NCBI RefSeq assembly: GCF_011602085.1
Contig: NZ_JAAONY010000001.1
Location: 806,001-870,000 of the forward strand
Direction: 5' to 3'
Source of the DNA: Pseudoteredinibacter isoporae
Lineage (GTDB): Bacteria; Pseudomonadota; Gammaproteobacteria; Pseudomonadales; Cellvibrionaceae
Length of the DNA stretch: 64,000 nt
A model generated the notes under the pieces. The model ran no database searches. It worked only from the letters and a program-made list of their open reading frames with translations, and was not told the origin of the DNA. A program made the position numbers and the translations under genes. Positions 26,030 to 35,097 of the stretch are shown here, piece after piece (within the stretch, counting starts at the first letter, position 1; each line of letters starts with the position of its first letter).

Positions 26030-27193
26030 TTATCGTTTTGCTAATAACTGGTCAATATTTTCGTGGAAGTAGCGCAGCCCTTGTTCAAAACGGCCGTGTA
26101 AAAATTCTTCACAAGCCCCCGAATGCAAGCCCTGTTGCACATCTAGGGCCATGCTGAAATCTTCCTCCAGGGCTCGATATAAAATTTCATTATTTTTTCG
26201 AAAGTACGCGATGCCCTTTTCGCTTGGCTTCTCAGGCAAAAGTGTGAAGTTAATCAGCTGTGTGTGACCAATCCCATCGGGATAGACGATAGACACATTG
26301 ATATGGTCGGGTTCGATCAGCAACAGAGTGTTTGGGAACAGCAGGTAGAGAAAGTTACCGTGCTCACGAATATGCCATTCGGATTCGTCTTTTTCGCGCA
26401 GGCCGGTCATGGTCTTTTTCGGGTATAAATTACGTTGTTGCAAGCCAAATTGCTTGTAGCTGCCAACCGTATCCAGAAACATAAAATCGATCGTTTCTTT
26501 ATGGGTTTTGCGTACATGGTAGTTTTCCATAAAAGTATCTACGGCCAACTTCCAGTTAATGGGGCGATGAAAATCTTTGGGATCGAACACCACGTGGCTA
26601 TCCATTTGGTAGCCTTCCAGATCGCCAATGATTGTGTCGCCCAGCAGCTGATTTAGAGTGTTTTCAAAGCCGCCATCCTGATCTTCTACGGTTATCGGGC
26701 TCAAGCGCAGCCAGATAAAACCAAAGCGTTCACAGAGCGGCAGCTCTGTCAGGCTTTTGCAGCGGTCGGGCATATCGCTGAAGCCATCGCGGTGTGGGAC
26801 TCCCCGCAACTTGCCATTGGTTTCATAGGTCCAGGCATGGTATTGGCAGACCAATGTGCGAAGTCCCTGGCCGCTGCTTTTGCGAGCGAGGCGGCCACCA
26901 CGGTGCTTGCAGACATTGATAAAGGCTTTCAGGCTGCCGTCTTTTTGTCGCAAAACGATAATGGGAACCTGACAAATATCCCGAGTGAAATAATCGCCGG
27001 CTTCGGGCACCTGGCTGCCATGGCCAACAATAATGGGCATTTCCTTAAACAGTTGTTGTTCCTGTTCGAACTGATCGTCCCGGGTGTAACAGTCAACAGC
27101 AATGCTGGAGCAGTGGCTCTGCATATCGGTGCTTTTGTCAGCCTCGTAGCTGAGTATCTCTTTTATTAAATTGATTTCGGCTTGTCTTTCCAT
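26030..27193 (-). CDS. Rieske [2Fe-2S] aromatic ring-hydroxylating oxygenase, alpha subunit
   Basis: 387-residue oxygenase component. The Rieske domain has C95-x-H97 (CKHRGG) and C116-x2-H119 (CQYHAW), all four cluster ligands. The catalytic domain (from about residue 190) has the non-haem iron motif in DTFMENYHVRKTHKET (two His). The protein resembles phenylpropionate-dioxygenase/choline-monooxygenase-like alpha subunits acting on non-aromatic or unknown substrates. No reductase, ferredoxin or beta subunit gene is nearby, so it must borrow electron carriers from elsewhere. It lies 37 bp downstream of a TetR-family gene and is probably under its control. Confidence 0.9.
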   Translation of the reverse strand: MERQAEINLIKEILSYEADKSTDMQSHCSSIAVDCYTRDDQFEQEQQLFKEMPIIVGHGSQVPEAGDYFTRDICQVPIIVLRQKDGSLKAFINVCKHRGGRLARKSSGQGLRTLVCQYHAWTYETNGKLRGVPHRDGFSDMPDRCKSLTELPLCERFGFIWLRLSPITVEDQDGGFENTLNQLLGDTIIGDLEGYQMDSHVVFDPKDFHRPINWKLAVDTFMENYHVRKTHKETIDFMFLDTVGSYKQFGLQQRNLYPKKTMTGLREKDESEWHIREHGNFLYLLFPNTLLLIEPDHINVSIVYPDGIGHTQLINFTLLPEKPSEKGIAYFRKNNEILYRALEEDFSMALDVQQGLHSGACEEFLHGRFEQGLRYFHENIDQLLAKR

Positions 27194-27230
27194 TGTCAGG
27201 CGTCTCTTTAGGCTTCTTTATATTGTCTTT

Positions 27231-27869
27231 TTATGATGATTGCTTGCGATTGGGGAGTCCCATGGCGCGCGCGATAAATGCCATGGTTTGATCCAGCAGT
27301 TGCGTTGAATCGGATGTCAGATGAGGGCTGTTTGAGAGCAGCTGCACCATCAGTTCGCGAATCCCCCCCATGACCATGGGGCAGGCCACATAGGCCCCGA
27401 TGTTCTTGTCGATTTCTCCTCTGGATTGAGCCAGCAGAACATTTTCGATGGCCAGCTGAAGGTGAGCGGCGAGGCGCCGGCTTTCGACGGCCGCGACCAA
27501 AGGCTCCTTCTGGCGGTTTAGAAAAACCACTTTTGCTAGCGGGTGTTTGCGAATAAAGCTGATGCTGCGCTCTACCCTGGCGCGTTCACGGCTCAACCAA
27601 TCAGCGCCGGGAAGTGGGTTAATATCAATAATCCACTGGTCGTATTGATCATAGAAATCGTCGACAACGGCGGCAATCAGGTCGGTGCGTGAGCTGAAAT
27701 AGCGATAAATCAATCCGCTGGAAACCTGAGCTGTGGTGGCGACGCTGGCAATTTCCAGTTCGCCGCCTCGCTCGGCCAGCTCTTGAGCCGCGGCCTGCAA
27801 AATGCGCTGGCGAGTCTGCTTGGCTTTCTGGCCGTAGGCTTTGGGTTTATTGTCCGGTTCCGAATTCAT
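27231..27869 (-). CDS. TetR/AcrR family transcriptional regulator (Rieske operon)
   Basis: Predicted repressor, 212 residues from the ATG at 27869 (an in-frame ATG at 27911 would add 14 residues; neither has a clear ribosome binding site). The HTH is clear: TRQRILQAAAQELAERGG, then VATTAQVSSGLIYRYFSSR. The C-terminal ligand domain is long and helical. It heads an operon with the Rieske oxygenase gene. A 28-bp palindrome overlapping its promoter's -35 region suggests autoregulation, with the substrate of the oxygenase as a natural inducer (inference). Confidence 0.9.
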   Translation of the reverse strand: MNSEPDNKPKAYGQKAKQTRQRILQAAAQELAERGGELEIASVATTAQVSSGLIYRYFSSRTDLIAAVVDDFYDQYDQWIIDINPLPGADWLSRERARVERSISFIRKHPLAKVVFLNRQKEPLVAAVESRRLAAHLQLAIENVLLAQSRGEIDKNIGAYVACPMVMGGIRELMVQLLSNSPHLTSDSTQLLDQTMAFIARAMGLPNRKQSS

Positions 27870-27945
27870 GGTCGGGCTCTCATGTTGGGGGCCTAATATT
27901 AGGGCTTTCATGGCAGGGCTCTGTTGGCACCAGCAATTTTGAATA

Positions 27946-27998
27946 ACTATAGGTTGATTGATTATTGCTCAAAAGTAAAGTGAATTCATTTTACTTTT
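27946..27998 (-). promoter_or_regulatory. Promoter and palindromic operator of the TetR-Rieske operon
   Basis: Positions 27971-27998 form a 28-bp palindrome: arms AAAAGTAAA and TTTACTTTT, centre TGAATTCA, with one mismatched pair. On the minus strand a -10 TATAGT (27946-27951) lies 17 bp from TTTTGA (27969-27974), so the palindrome overlaps the presumed -35. Binding of the TetR protein here would block its own operon. Confidence 0.7.
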
Positions 27999-28060
27999 TA
28001 TGAAACAATCTTTTACTTCCTTCTTATATAGGAAATTGGCGTTGCTTCGGAATGCCGAAT

Positions 28061-28816
28061 TTAGAATCGGTGTTGGAAATGGCGGCGATCTGGCTGGCCC
28101 AGTTCACCATAGGGGTAGTTATATTCGTAAAAATCGAATTGTTCTTTGCCAAGGTAAACCAGGCTGGAGCTGCGCGTCCCGTAGTGTGAGCTGCGTATAA
28201 ATAGAGGGCTGAGCAAGCGTTCCAACTCCTCCCCTACGCCGGTATCGGGAAGTCCATCTTTAAATACCTGCTCGTTGAGCAATATGCGACGCAAGTGTTC
28301 TTCTTCGGCGCCCTGCTCTATACAGGCTTGTAACTGCGCCTTGCCATGCAAGGCCTTTGGCCAGGGAGCGTCAAACTGACCATTGCTGAGTGCATAGTAC
28401 CCTGGCGCCAGTTGTTGAGGGCCGGGGCTTCGATTGCTGAAATGCCAGAGTTCACGGGCATTGCCGACCAGCAGATTAAAGCCGGCATATTGTTGGCCAT
28501 TCCGTTCAAGCTGGTTGAGATAGTCTTCGGGGCTGAGTTCGGTGCTTAAGAAATCGCTGACCAGTTGCCCCCTTGATGGGCCTTGATGGGGGGCGGCCCT
28601 CCCTTCCCGGTAATTGGTGAGTGCCGCAAAGCGCCCGCTTTGGTTTAATCCCAACCAGCTGCCCCCGGCTTCCAGATCCCGGCCGGCGAGAATTCCGGGC
28701 TGTTCATTCCAGTAATCTGCACGCGCCGTTGGGCGATCATAGGCTTCGTCACGGTTGGCGGCGGCAATCAGAGCATGCTCGCAGCTGGGATCAAAGCGAA
28801 ATAAAATCAAACACAT
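28061..28816 (-). CDS. NRDE family protein (TANGO2-like)
   Basis: 251-residue protein of the NRDE/TANGO2 family, whose bacterial members are uncharacterised; the eukaryotic relative affects secretory and lipid or haem handling. It begins [29 protein letters not shown], with Cys2 and the NRDE motif both in place; Ntn-hydrolase-like chemistry from Cys2 has been suggested for the fold. Other family blocks: [20 protein letters not shown] and [11 protein letters not shown]. It is divergent from the TauE-type gene. Confidence 0.9.
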   Translation of the reverse strand: MCLILFRFDPSCEHALIAAANRDEAYDRPTARADYWNEQPGILAGRDLEAGGSWLGLNQSGRFAALTNYREGRAAPHQGPSRGQLVSDFLSTELSPEDYLNQLERNGQQYAGFNLLVGNARELWHFSNRSPGPQQLAPGYYALSNGQFDAPWPKALHGKAQLQACIEQGAEEEHLRRILLNEQVFKDGLPDTGVGEELERLLSPLFIRSSHYGTRSSSLVYLGKEQFDFYEYNYPYGELGQPDRRHFQHRF

Positions 28817-28921
28817 GGCATCGGCTGTGATAAATGAAATTGGTGGTGGAGTCTAACAGAACTAGGCACCATAATGCCCCGCATTGTTTTATTTGTACGG
28901 CGGCTGATTTCCGGGGGCAGA

Positions 28922-29725
28922 ATGCTGTTTTTGATTTACGCAGTCTTGGGCGTATTCGCGGGTATTATTGCAGGCCTGTTCGGGGTTGGCGGCGGTATTA
29001 TCATTGTGCCAGTGCTGATCTACAGTTTTGGCTTGCTGGGATTTCCTTCAGAGCACCTGGTGCACATGGCCATTGCCACTTCGCTTGCCTGTATTGTGAC
29101 CACATCGGTCAGCTCCATTTATGCTCACCATAAAAAAGGCGCGGTCAATTGGTCGCTGGTGGCCTTGATGGCACCGGGTATTGCGCTTGGCAGTTGGCTT
29201 GGAGGCCTCACCGCGGTGGGTATTAAAGGTGAGCACCTGCAAATCATTATTGGTGTGTTTGCGCTCTATACCGCTTGGCGTATGTGGAATAAATCCAAAC
29301 AAGAAGCTGTACAAAAATCACTCACTCCCACTTTGTTGGTGCCCGTATCCGCGGGAATTGGCTGGGCTTCGGCGATATTTGGTATCGGTGGTGGCTCTCT
29401 TACTGTTCCGTTTTTAAGCTCTCGCGGTGTGCTGGCGCAAAAAGCCGTTGCCTGTGGTGCTGCATTGGGGTTCCCCATTGCGCTGGTGGGTACATTGAGT
29501 TTTATCTACAGTGGCCTTGGAATGGAAAGCCTTCCTGAGAAGAGTTTGGGATTGGTGTATTGGCCCGCCTGGATAGGAATTGCAGTGTTCAGCACCTTGT
29601 CGGCGCGTTTTGGGGCCCAGCTGGCCCACAAGCTCTCGCCGGAGTTATTACAGCGTTGCTTTGCGGCCTTTCTCTGTTTGGTGGGGCTCAATTTTATGCT
29701 TAGTGGTATCATGGACTCCATCTGA
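28922..29725 (+). CDS. TauE/SafE family sulfite exporter-like membrane protein
   Basis: Inner membrane protein of 267 residues with about eight hydrophobic helices in two repeats. The paired family motifs are visible: GIIAGLFGVGGGIIIVPVL near the N-terminus and GWASAIFGIGGGSLTVPFL in the second half. Relatives export sulfite, sulfoacetate or other organic anions; the substrate here is unknown. I use the ATG at 28922 (GGGGGCAG upstream) over one at 28874, because it places the first helix at the N-terminus. It precedes lgt by 18 bp. Confidence 0.88.
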   Translation: MLFLIYAVLGVFAGIIAGLFGVGGGIIIVPVLIYSFGLLGFPSEHLVHMAIATSLACIVTTSVSSIYAHHKKGAVNWSLVALMAPGIALGSWLGGLTAVGIKGEHLQIIIGVFALYTAWRMWNKSKQEAVQKSLTPTLLVPVSAGIGWASAIFGIGGGSLTVPFLSSRGVLAQKAVACGAALGFPIALVGTLSFIYSGLGMESLPEKSLGLVYWPAWIGIAVFSTLSARFGAQLAHKLSPELLQRCFAAFLCLVGLNFMLSGIMDSI

Positions 29726-29743
29726 ATCTGGTGACTCAAATTT

Positions 29744-30580
29744 ATGCAATACCCCGATATTGACCCGGTAGCCTTTAGTTTGTTCGGCTTGAAAGTACAT
29801 TGGTACGGCATTATGTACCTGATGGCGTTTGCCATGGCCTGGTATCTGGGGATGCGACGTGCGCGTCGACCTCAGTCGCCTATCGCTCCGGATCAGGTGG
29901 AAGACCTGATTATGTTTGGCGCTTTTGGCGTGATCCTGGGTGGTCGTTTCGGTTATGTTTTGTTTTATCATTTTGATAAATTCTTAGTAGACCCGCTTTG
30001 GCTTTTCCGTGTTTGGGAAGGCGGCATGTCTTTCCATGGTGGATTGCTTGGTGTTTGTATCGCCATCTTTTTTTACGCTCGCCGAACAAAAACAACCCTG
30101 CTGCAGCTGGGTGATTTTGTGGCGCCCTTGGTGCCGCTTGGCTTAGGCTTTGGACGCATCGGAAATTTTATCGGCCAGGAATTGTGGGGGCGCGTTACTG
30201 ACCCGGATGCGCCTTGGGCCATGTACTTTCCAAACGATCCCATGAACCCTCGTCATCCTTCGCAGTTGTATCAGGCTTTTCTGGAAGGCTTGGTTTTATT
30301 TGCAATACTGTTCTGGTTTTCCAGAAAGCCAAGACCACGCGGCGCCGTCGGGGGATTGTTTTTAGCGCTGTACGGTTGCTTCCGTTTTATTGTGGAATTT
30401 GTCCGCGAGCCCGATGCGCATTTGCAGGATCAGCTCTGGTTGGGTTGGGTTACTCGTGGGCAGGTTTTATCACTTCCGATGATCATTGCGGGACTCTTGT
30501 TGATCGCCTGGGCCTATTCCATGGCCGCAAAAGAAAAGCGTAATGGGAAAACCGAAAACAGCAGTGCTGAAGAAGCCTGA
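29744..30580 (+). CDS. lgt: Prolipoprotein diacylglyceryl transferase
   Basis: Inner membrane enzyme that transfers diacylglycerol from phosphatidylglycerol to the lipobox Cys of prolipoproteins, the first step in making the several lipoproteins coded in this window. 278 residues, seven membrane helices. Signatures: [11 protein letters not shown] (essential His/Tyr region), [23 protein letters not shown] and [13 protein letters not shown]. It lies in the conserved order lgt-thyA-folA. Confidence 0.97.
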   Translation: MQYPDIDPVAFSLFGLKVHWYGIMYLMAFAMAWYLGMRRARRPQSPIAPDQVEDLIMFGAFGVILGGRFGYVLFYHFDKFLVDPLWLFRVWEGGMSFHGGLLGVCIAIFFYARRTKTTLLQLGDFVAPLVPLGLGFGRIGNFIGQELWGRVTDPDAPWAMYFPNDPMNPRHPSQLYQAFLEGLVLFAILFWFSRKPRPRGAVGGLFLALYGCFRFIVEFVREPDAHLQDQLWLGWVTRGQVLSLPMIIAGLLLIAWAYSMAAKEKRNGKTENSSAEEA

Positions 30581-30627
30581 AATCTATCTGGAACTTTAGT
30601 AGGTCCAGCTCAAGAGAAAGACATTTA

Positions 30628-31461
30628 ATGAAACAGTATCTCGATTTAATGCGCCACGTGCGTGACCAGGGTTGTGAAAAAAGTGACCGCACAGGAACCG
30701 GAACCAAAAGTGTATTTGGTTACCAAATGCGTTTCGATTTATCAGAGGGTTTTCCTTTGGTAACCACGAAAAAGTGCCACTTGAAATCGATTGTGCACGA
30801 GCTTCTGTGGTTTTTAAATGGTGATACCAATACCGCCTACCTAAAAGAAAATGGTGTCAGTATCTGGGACGAGTGGGCCAGCGAAGAAGGCGATTTGGGC
30901 CCTGTATATGGCTATCAATGGCGTAGTTGGCCAGCTCCAAATGGCGAAAGTATTGATCAGATCTCTCAGCTTATCGATATGATTAAGCGCAAGCCCGATT
31001 CCCGTCGCTTGATTATCTCGGCCTGGAACCCGGCGGATTTGCCCGACGAGAGCATGTCTCCTCAGGACAATGTAAAAGAAGGGCGGATGGCCTTGGCGCC
31101 TTGCCACACTATGTTCCAGTTTTACGTCGCCGAGGGAAAGCTTTCCTGTCAGTTGTATCAGCGCAGTGCGGACATTTTTTTGGGGGTGCCATTTAATATC
31201 GCTTCCTATGCATTGCTGACCATGATGATTGCCCAGGTGTGTGATTTGGAGCCTGGCGATTTTGTTCATACCTTTGGTGATGCTCACTTGTATTCCAATC
31301 ACGCCGAACAGGTTGATCTGCAATTGCAACGCACTCCAAAAACCTTGCCGAGCATTAAAATTAATTCACAGGTTAAGGATATTTTTGCATTTCGTTTTGA
31401 AGATTTTGAATTGCAGAATTATGATCCGGATCCGCATATTCCCGCGCCAGTTGCGATTTAG
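30628..31461 (+). CDS. thyA: Thymidylate synthase
   Basis: Converts dUMP to dTMP with methylene-tetrahydrofolate as carbon donor and reductant. 277 residues, with a dozen more than the E. coli protein, in the region around [21 protein letters not shown] and after. The nucleophilic Cys sits in [12 protein letters not shown]; the dUMP phosphate site is in [18 protein letters not shown]; the C-terminus ends PVAI, closing the active site. A ribosome binding site AAGAGAAAG precedes the ATG. It lies upstream of folA, which regenerates the folate it oxidises. Confidence 0.98.
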   Translation: MKQYLDLMRHVRDQGCEKSDRTGTGTKSVFGYQMRFDLSEGFPLVTTKKCHLKSIVHELLWFLNGDTNTAYLKENGVSIWDEWASEEGDLGPVYGYQWRSWPAPNGESIDQISQLIDMIKRKPDSRRLIISAWNPADLPDESMSPQDNVKEGRMALAPCHTMFQFYVAEGKLSCQLYQRSADIFLGVPFNIASYALLTMMIAQVCDLEPGDFVHTFGDAHLYSNHAEQVDLQLQRTPKTLPSIKINSQVKDIFAFRFEDFELQNYDPDPHIPAPVAI

Positions 31462-31516
31462 GAATCTGTGTTTTTAAAAGGTCCCATGAAATAAATACGA
31501 ATAAGGTAAAAATACG

Positions 31517-32038
31517 GTGAGTGTTTGTTTGGTCGTTGCGGCGGCAGAAAATAATGTGATTGGTGTGAACAATGAACTGCCTTGGCATCTGCCAAAAGAT
31601 TTGCAGTATTTTAAGCAGCTGACCATGTCGAAGCCCATTGTCATGGGGCGCAAAACTTTTGACTCAATTGGGCGGCCGTTGCCCGGACGTGAAAATATTG
31701 TCATCACCCGCCAACAGGATTGGCAGCATGAGGGCGTTCATGTTGTGCATGATCTTGATTCGGCGGTAAGTTTGGCAAAGCAACTTAACCCGACTCTTGA
31801 TGTCATGATTATTGGTGGTGCTGAAATTTATCGCCAGGCTTTGCCGTTGGCTGAAAAAATTTATCTGACCCGGGTGTATACCGAGTTGAAAGGGGATGCA
31901 TTTTTTCCGGCGCTGGAGGATTCGCAATGGCGCCAAACCGGTTGCGAAGAGCATCAGGCTTGCGAACGTAATCCGTATCCTTACGCGTTCTGCGTATTGG
32001 AGCGTGTTACTTCTGGAGACATAAATAATTCACAGTAG
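31517..32038 (+). CDS. folA: Dihydrofolate reductase
   Basis: NADPH-dependent reduction of dihydrofolate to tetrahydrofolate. 173 residues from a GTG start. Family motifs: AENNVIGVNNELPWHLPKDLQYFK (catalytic acidic residue and Trp loop), PIVMGRKTFDSIGRPLPGR (NADPH site) and MIIGGAEIYRQALP. It lies 55 bp after thyA and shares the folate cycle with it. The GTG is supported by AAGGTAAAAATAC upstream and by the family N-terminus VCLVVAAAENNVIG. Confidence 0.97.
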   Translation: MSVCLVVAAAENNVIGVNNELPWHLPKDLQYFKQLTMSKPIVMGRKTFDSIGRPLPGRENIVITRQQDWQHEGVHVVHDLDSAVSLAKQLNPTLDVMIIGGAEIYRQALPLAEKIYLTRVYTELKGDAFFPALEDSQWRQTGCEEHQACERNPYPYAFCVLERVTSGDINNSQ

Positions 32039-32141
32039 TTTCTGAATGTTTGTTCGGAAGTGGTTAAAAATCGCTCAACTGTCTTGATTTTAACCGCTCT
32101 GTGACAGGTTTAATTTATATGTTACCTTAGTGCCCGATTCC

Positions 32142-32167
32142 AGCCGGGGGATGTGTTACCCGGCTGA
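32142..32167. other. GC-rich inverted repeat after folA
   Basis: CAGCCGGG and CCCGGCTG form a perfect 8-bp repeat with a 10-nt spacer, about 100 bp past the folA stop. No T run follows; it may be a weak hairpin terminator or an operator. The 300-bp gap from folA to the DUF3450 gene otherwise holds the promoter described next and no gene. Confidence 0.4.
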
Positions 32168-32245
32168 TACTTAACTACACAATTTTCAGAGGGGCCAGAT
32201 TAACCGTTGAATCTTGCTCCAGCCTGTTATTACAATGGCGCACTC

Positions 32246-32285
32246 TTGACCTCGGCAAATGGATAACTTTTATAAACCATTTGCC
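32246..32285 (+). promoter_or_regulatory. Promoter with flanking operator of the TonB2-type operon
   Basis: TTGACC (32246-32251) precedes TTATAA/TATAAA (32270-32276) by 18-19 bp. A perfect 9-bp inverted repeat GGCAAATGG (32254-32262) and CCATTTGCC (32277-32285), spaced 14 bp, brackets the -10. A protein bound there would cover the promoter, so this looks like a repressor operator. It does not match the Fur consensus well. Confidence 0.6.
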
Positions 32286-32338
32286 AGCTAGAGAACGTCG
32301 CAAACTCAGTTGATAGAAGCACCCGAGTTGGGGGAAAT

Positions 32339-33124
32339 ATGAAGAAGCAGCGATTGAAAGCCGTGGCTTTAACCACTGTGCTTTCTGCCGGCGCACTCAT
32401 GGGGAGTGTTGCCCAAGCAGATCAAACTATTGATGCCATCCTGAAGGTTGGCCAGACTAAAGCCCAATCCGGGGCACAGTCGCAACAGAAAATCGACAAG
32501 ATTGCTGAGCAAACCAGCAGCCTGTTACAAGATTTCAAAACCGTAAATAAGCAGATCGAAGGTTTGCGCGTTTACAACAAGCAGCTGGAAAAGCAGATTG
32601 CTAGCCAGTTGAAGGTTATCACTAACCTGACTAACTCCATCGACCAGGTAACGGTAATGGAGCGTCAAATCCAGCCACTGATCCTGCGTATGCTGGATGG
32701 TCTGGAGCAGTTCGTTAGCCTGGATATGCCTTTCCACACCGCTGAGCGTGAAGAGCGTCTGGAAATGTTGCGTAACAACCAGGAACGTGCCGATATTCCT
32801 GTATCTGAGAAGTTCCGTCAGGTTCTGGAAGCCTACAAAATTGAGTCTGAGTATGGTCGTAAGATCGACACTTACAAAGACACTCTGGAGATCGACGGTC
32901 AAGAGCGTGAGGTGAATATCCTGCGTGTTGGTCGTATCGCCCTGATGTATCAAACCACTGATACTCAAAAGTCTGGTGCCTACAATTCAAGCACCCGTCA
33001 GTGGGAAGCGATTGATTCTGGTGAATTCCGTGCTGCCATCCTGAAAGGCATCAAGATCGCCAAGAAACAAGCAACAATCGACATCATGGATCTACCTATT
33101 CTGGCTCCGGAGGCTGCACAATGA
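32339..33124 (+). CDS. DUF3450 family periplasmic protein of the TonB2-type cluster
   Basis: 261-residue exported protein. A Sec signal peptide (to VAQADQ, about residue 28) is followed by a long coiled coil (about 45-110: KIDKIAEQTSSLLQDFKTVN, then KQLEKQIASQLKVITNLTNS) and a conserved globular part (RQIQ-like QIQPLILRMLDGLEQFVSLDMPF). DUF3450 genes regularly precede TtpC-ExbB-ExbD-TonB2 genes in Vibrio, Shewanella and relatives; the protein presumably joins the periplasmic side of that complex. It overlaps the next gene by ATGA. Confidence 0.9.
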   Translation: MKKQRLKAVALTTVLSAGALMGSVAQADQTIDAILKVGQTKAQSGAQSQQKIDKIAEQTSSLLQDFKTVNKQIEGLRVYNKQLEKQIASQLKVITNLTNSIDQVTVMERQIQPLILRMLDGLEQFVSLDMPFHTAEREERLEMLRNNQERADIPVSEKFRQVLEAYKIESEYGRKIDTYKDTLEIDGQEREVNILRVGRIALMYQTTDTQKSGAYNSSTRQWEAIDSGEFRAAILKGIKIAKKQATIDIMDLPILAPEAAQ

Positions 33125-34491
33125 AAATGACCTTCGCCAAGCGCGTTATTGCTATCGCCGCAGCAGGCATGCTGTCTGCCGGCTCTGCTATGGCCCAGGA
33201 CAAAGCAGCCTCTCTGGATGAGCTGCTGAAAATGGTAAAAGACGCTCGCGTTGCTGAGTCTGCTGACCAGCGTAAACGTGAAGCTGATTTCCGTCGCCAG
33301 AAGGCTAACCAGCAGGCTCTGCTGAACCAAGCCAAGCAAACCAAAGCTAACGAGGAAGCTCGTTCGGTTCGCCTTGAGAAGAACTACGAAGAAAACGAAG
33401 TTGCCGTTGACCAGAAGCGTCAGCAGTTGCAAGAGCGTTTGGGTTCTTTGAAAGAACTGTTTGGTCACCTGACGTCTGCCGCCGGTGATCTGCGTTCCAA
33501 CGTAGAAACTTCTCTGGTAAGTGCTCAGTACGGCGAGCGTGCCGCATTCTTGGACGACTTGATCGAGAAAATGAACAGCGCTGATCAGTTGCCTACTATC
33601 GAAGAGATTGAGCAGCTGTGGTACGAAGTTCAGCGTGAAACCATTGAAGGCGGTAAAGTGGTTAAGTTCACTGGCACCGTAATCAAGCCAAATGGTGACA
33701 AGGCTGATCAGGACGTTGTTCGTATCGGTACCTTTAACCTGGTTTCTGATGGTCAGTACCTGAGTTTTAAAGAAGGTAAACTGGAAGAGCTGCCACGTCA
33801 GCCTACCGAGTACCTGTCTCAGGCCAAAGCTCTGGAATCTGCTGCTCCTGGCACGTTCTCCAAAGTGGGTATCGACCCAACCGGTCCTTCCGGTGGTTCT
33901 TACCTGGGCGCATTGATCAACAGCCCTTCTATTGTTGAGCGCTGGCACCAAGGTCAGCTGGTTGGTTACATCATTACCGGTGTTGGTGTGTTCGCCATGC
34001 TGTTGGCTATCTTCCGTCTGATTGTTCTGACCGGTGTTTCTGCCAAGGTTAGTGCTCAGCTGAAATCTGACAAAGCCAATACCAACAACCCTCTGGGTCG
34101 CGTATTGAAAGTGGCCGAAGACAATCCAAACTTGGATGGCGAGACTCTGGAACTTAAGCTTGAAGAAGCGGTTCTAAAAGAGAAACCTGCTATCGAATCC
34201 GGCTTGCAGCTGCTGAAGATTATCTCCGCAGTCGCGCCTCTGCTGGGTCTGTTGGGTACTGTAACCGGTATGATCGTGACCTTCCAGGCGATCACCATCT
34301 TCGGTGCTGGTGACCCGAAAGCAATGGCTGGCGGTATTTCCGGTGCTCTGGTAACCACGGTACTGGGTCTGGTTGTGGCTATTCCTACTGTATTGATGCA
34401 CACCTTGGTTAATGGTCGTGCACAGCGTGTTCTGCACATCCTGGATGAGCAAAGCGCTGGTATCGTAGCTGAAAACGTAGAAGCTAAGTAG
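33121..34491 (+). CDS. MotA/TolQ/ExbB proton channel family protein (TtpC-like)
   Basis: 456-residue inner membrane protein resembling TtpC, required for TonB2 function in Vibrio. It has a signal peptide (to SAMAQD), an N-terminal periplasmic coiled coil (about residues 30-150, rich in K/E/Q/A), a beta-rich middle, and a C-terminal ExbB-like domain (about 285-445) with helices (GYIITGVGVFAMLLAIFRLI; LKIISAVAPLLGLLGTVTGM; ISGALVTTVLGLVVAIPTVL). The ExbB signature APLLGLLGTVTGMIVTFQ is present. It is translationally coupled to the DUF3450 gene and 10 bp ahead of exbB. Confidence 0.92.
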   Translation: MKMTFAKRVIAIAAAGMLSAGSAMAQDKAASLDELLKMVKDARVAESADQRKREADFRRQKANQQALLNQAKQTKANEEARSVRLEKNYEENEVAVDQKRQQLQERLGSLKELFGHLTSAAGDLRSNVETSLVSAQYGERAAFLDDLIEKMNSADQLPTIEEIEQLWYEVQRETIEGGKVVKFTGTVIKPNGDKADQDVVRIGTFNLVSDGQYLSFKEGKLEELPRQPTEYLSQAKALESAAPGTFSKVGIDPTGPSGGSYLGALINSPSIVERWHQGQLVGYIITGVGVFAMLLAIFRLIVLTGVSAKVSAQLKSDKANTNNPLGRVLKVAEDNPNLDGETLELKLEEAVLKEKPAIESGLQLLKIISAVAPLLGLLGTVTGMIVTFQAITIFGAGDPKAMAGGISGALVTTVLGLVVAIPTVLMHTLVNGRAQRVLHILDEQSAGIVAENVEAK

Positions 34492-34501
34492 GAGAGTACT
34501 C

Positions 34502-35029
34502 ATGACGGCATTAATGGATCAATTAGAAGCCATTAAGGCCTTTGTGGAGTCGGGTGGTGAAGTACTGGTACTTATCGCCATCCTGACCTTCGTCATGTGG
34601 ACACTGATTTTCGAACGTTTGTGGTATTTCAAGGGAACTCTGAAGCGCGATGTGCAAGGCGCATTAGATACCTGGGAAGCTCGTCCAGAGCGCCAGTCCT
34701 GGAATGCCCACCAAATTCGTTATGCACTGATCTCTCGTGTGAGTGAGAAGGTTCGCTCTAACATGAGCATGATCGAAACCCTGGTTTCCCTGGCGCCATT
34801 ATTTGGTCTGCTGGGTACCGTATGGGGAATGATTGAAGTGTTTAACGTTTTGGCCATTACTGGTGGTGGTGATGCGAAATCCATGGCTAGTGGTGTATCC
34901 AAGGCAACAATCCCGACAATGGCGGGTATGGTTGCGGCGCTTTCGGGCGTATTTGGTAACACCCTGGTTACACGCATTGCCGAACGTGAAAATCAGTTAC
35001 TTGCCGATCACCTGACGATGGATCACTAA
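34502..35029 (+). CDS. exbB: ExbB-type proton channel subunit (TonB2 system)
   Basis: 175-residue inner membrane protein of the ExbB family, part of the motor that uses proton flow to energise TonB. Three helices: EVLVLIAILTFVMWTLIFERLWYF, LAPLFGLLGTVWGMIEVF, and PTMAGMVAALSGVFGNTLV. The family Thr/Gly motif and a short ExbB2-like length are present. It lies second in the channel pair, after the TtpC-like gene. Its TAA stop is inside a perfect 11-bp hairpin, and 68 bp separate it from exbD. Confidence 0.94.
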   Translation: MTALMDQLEAIKAFVESGGEVLVLIAILTFVMWTLIFERLWYFKGTLKRDVQGALDTWEARPERQSWNAHQIRYALISRVSEKVRSNMSMIETLVSLAPLFGLLGTVWGMIEVFNVLAITGGGDAKSMASGVSKATIPTMAGMVAALSGVFGNTLVTRIAERENQLLADHLTMDH

Positions 35030-35048
35030 GCAGTCCAACTGCTTAGTG
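35024..35048 (+). other. Perfect hairpin across the exbB stop codon
   Basis: CACTAAGCAGT and ACTGCTTAGTG form an 11-bp perfect stem with a CCA loop. The exbB TAA (35027-35029) is inside the left arm. No T run follows, so it is not a simple terminator; a message-stability or processing element is more likely. Confidence 0.6.
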
Positions 35049-35097
35049 CCCACAAGGCAGACGCTAAGTATTAATCGGTTATGTTAAGAGAGTAACC

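Noticed and set aside
32254-32285. Fur box at the TonB2 operon promoter
   Set aside because: The repeat GGCAAATGG/CCATTTGCC does not match the GATAAT-based Fur consensus on either strand beyond chance AT richness.
32998-33951. Minus-strand open frame of 317 codons
   Set aside because: It lies opposite the DUF3450 and TtpC-like genes, whose family motifs, signal peptides and ATGA coupling make them the real genes. The antisense product is low in complexity and has no ribosome binding site.
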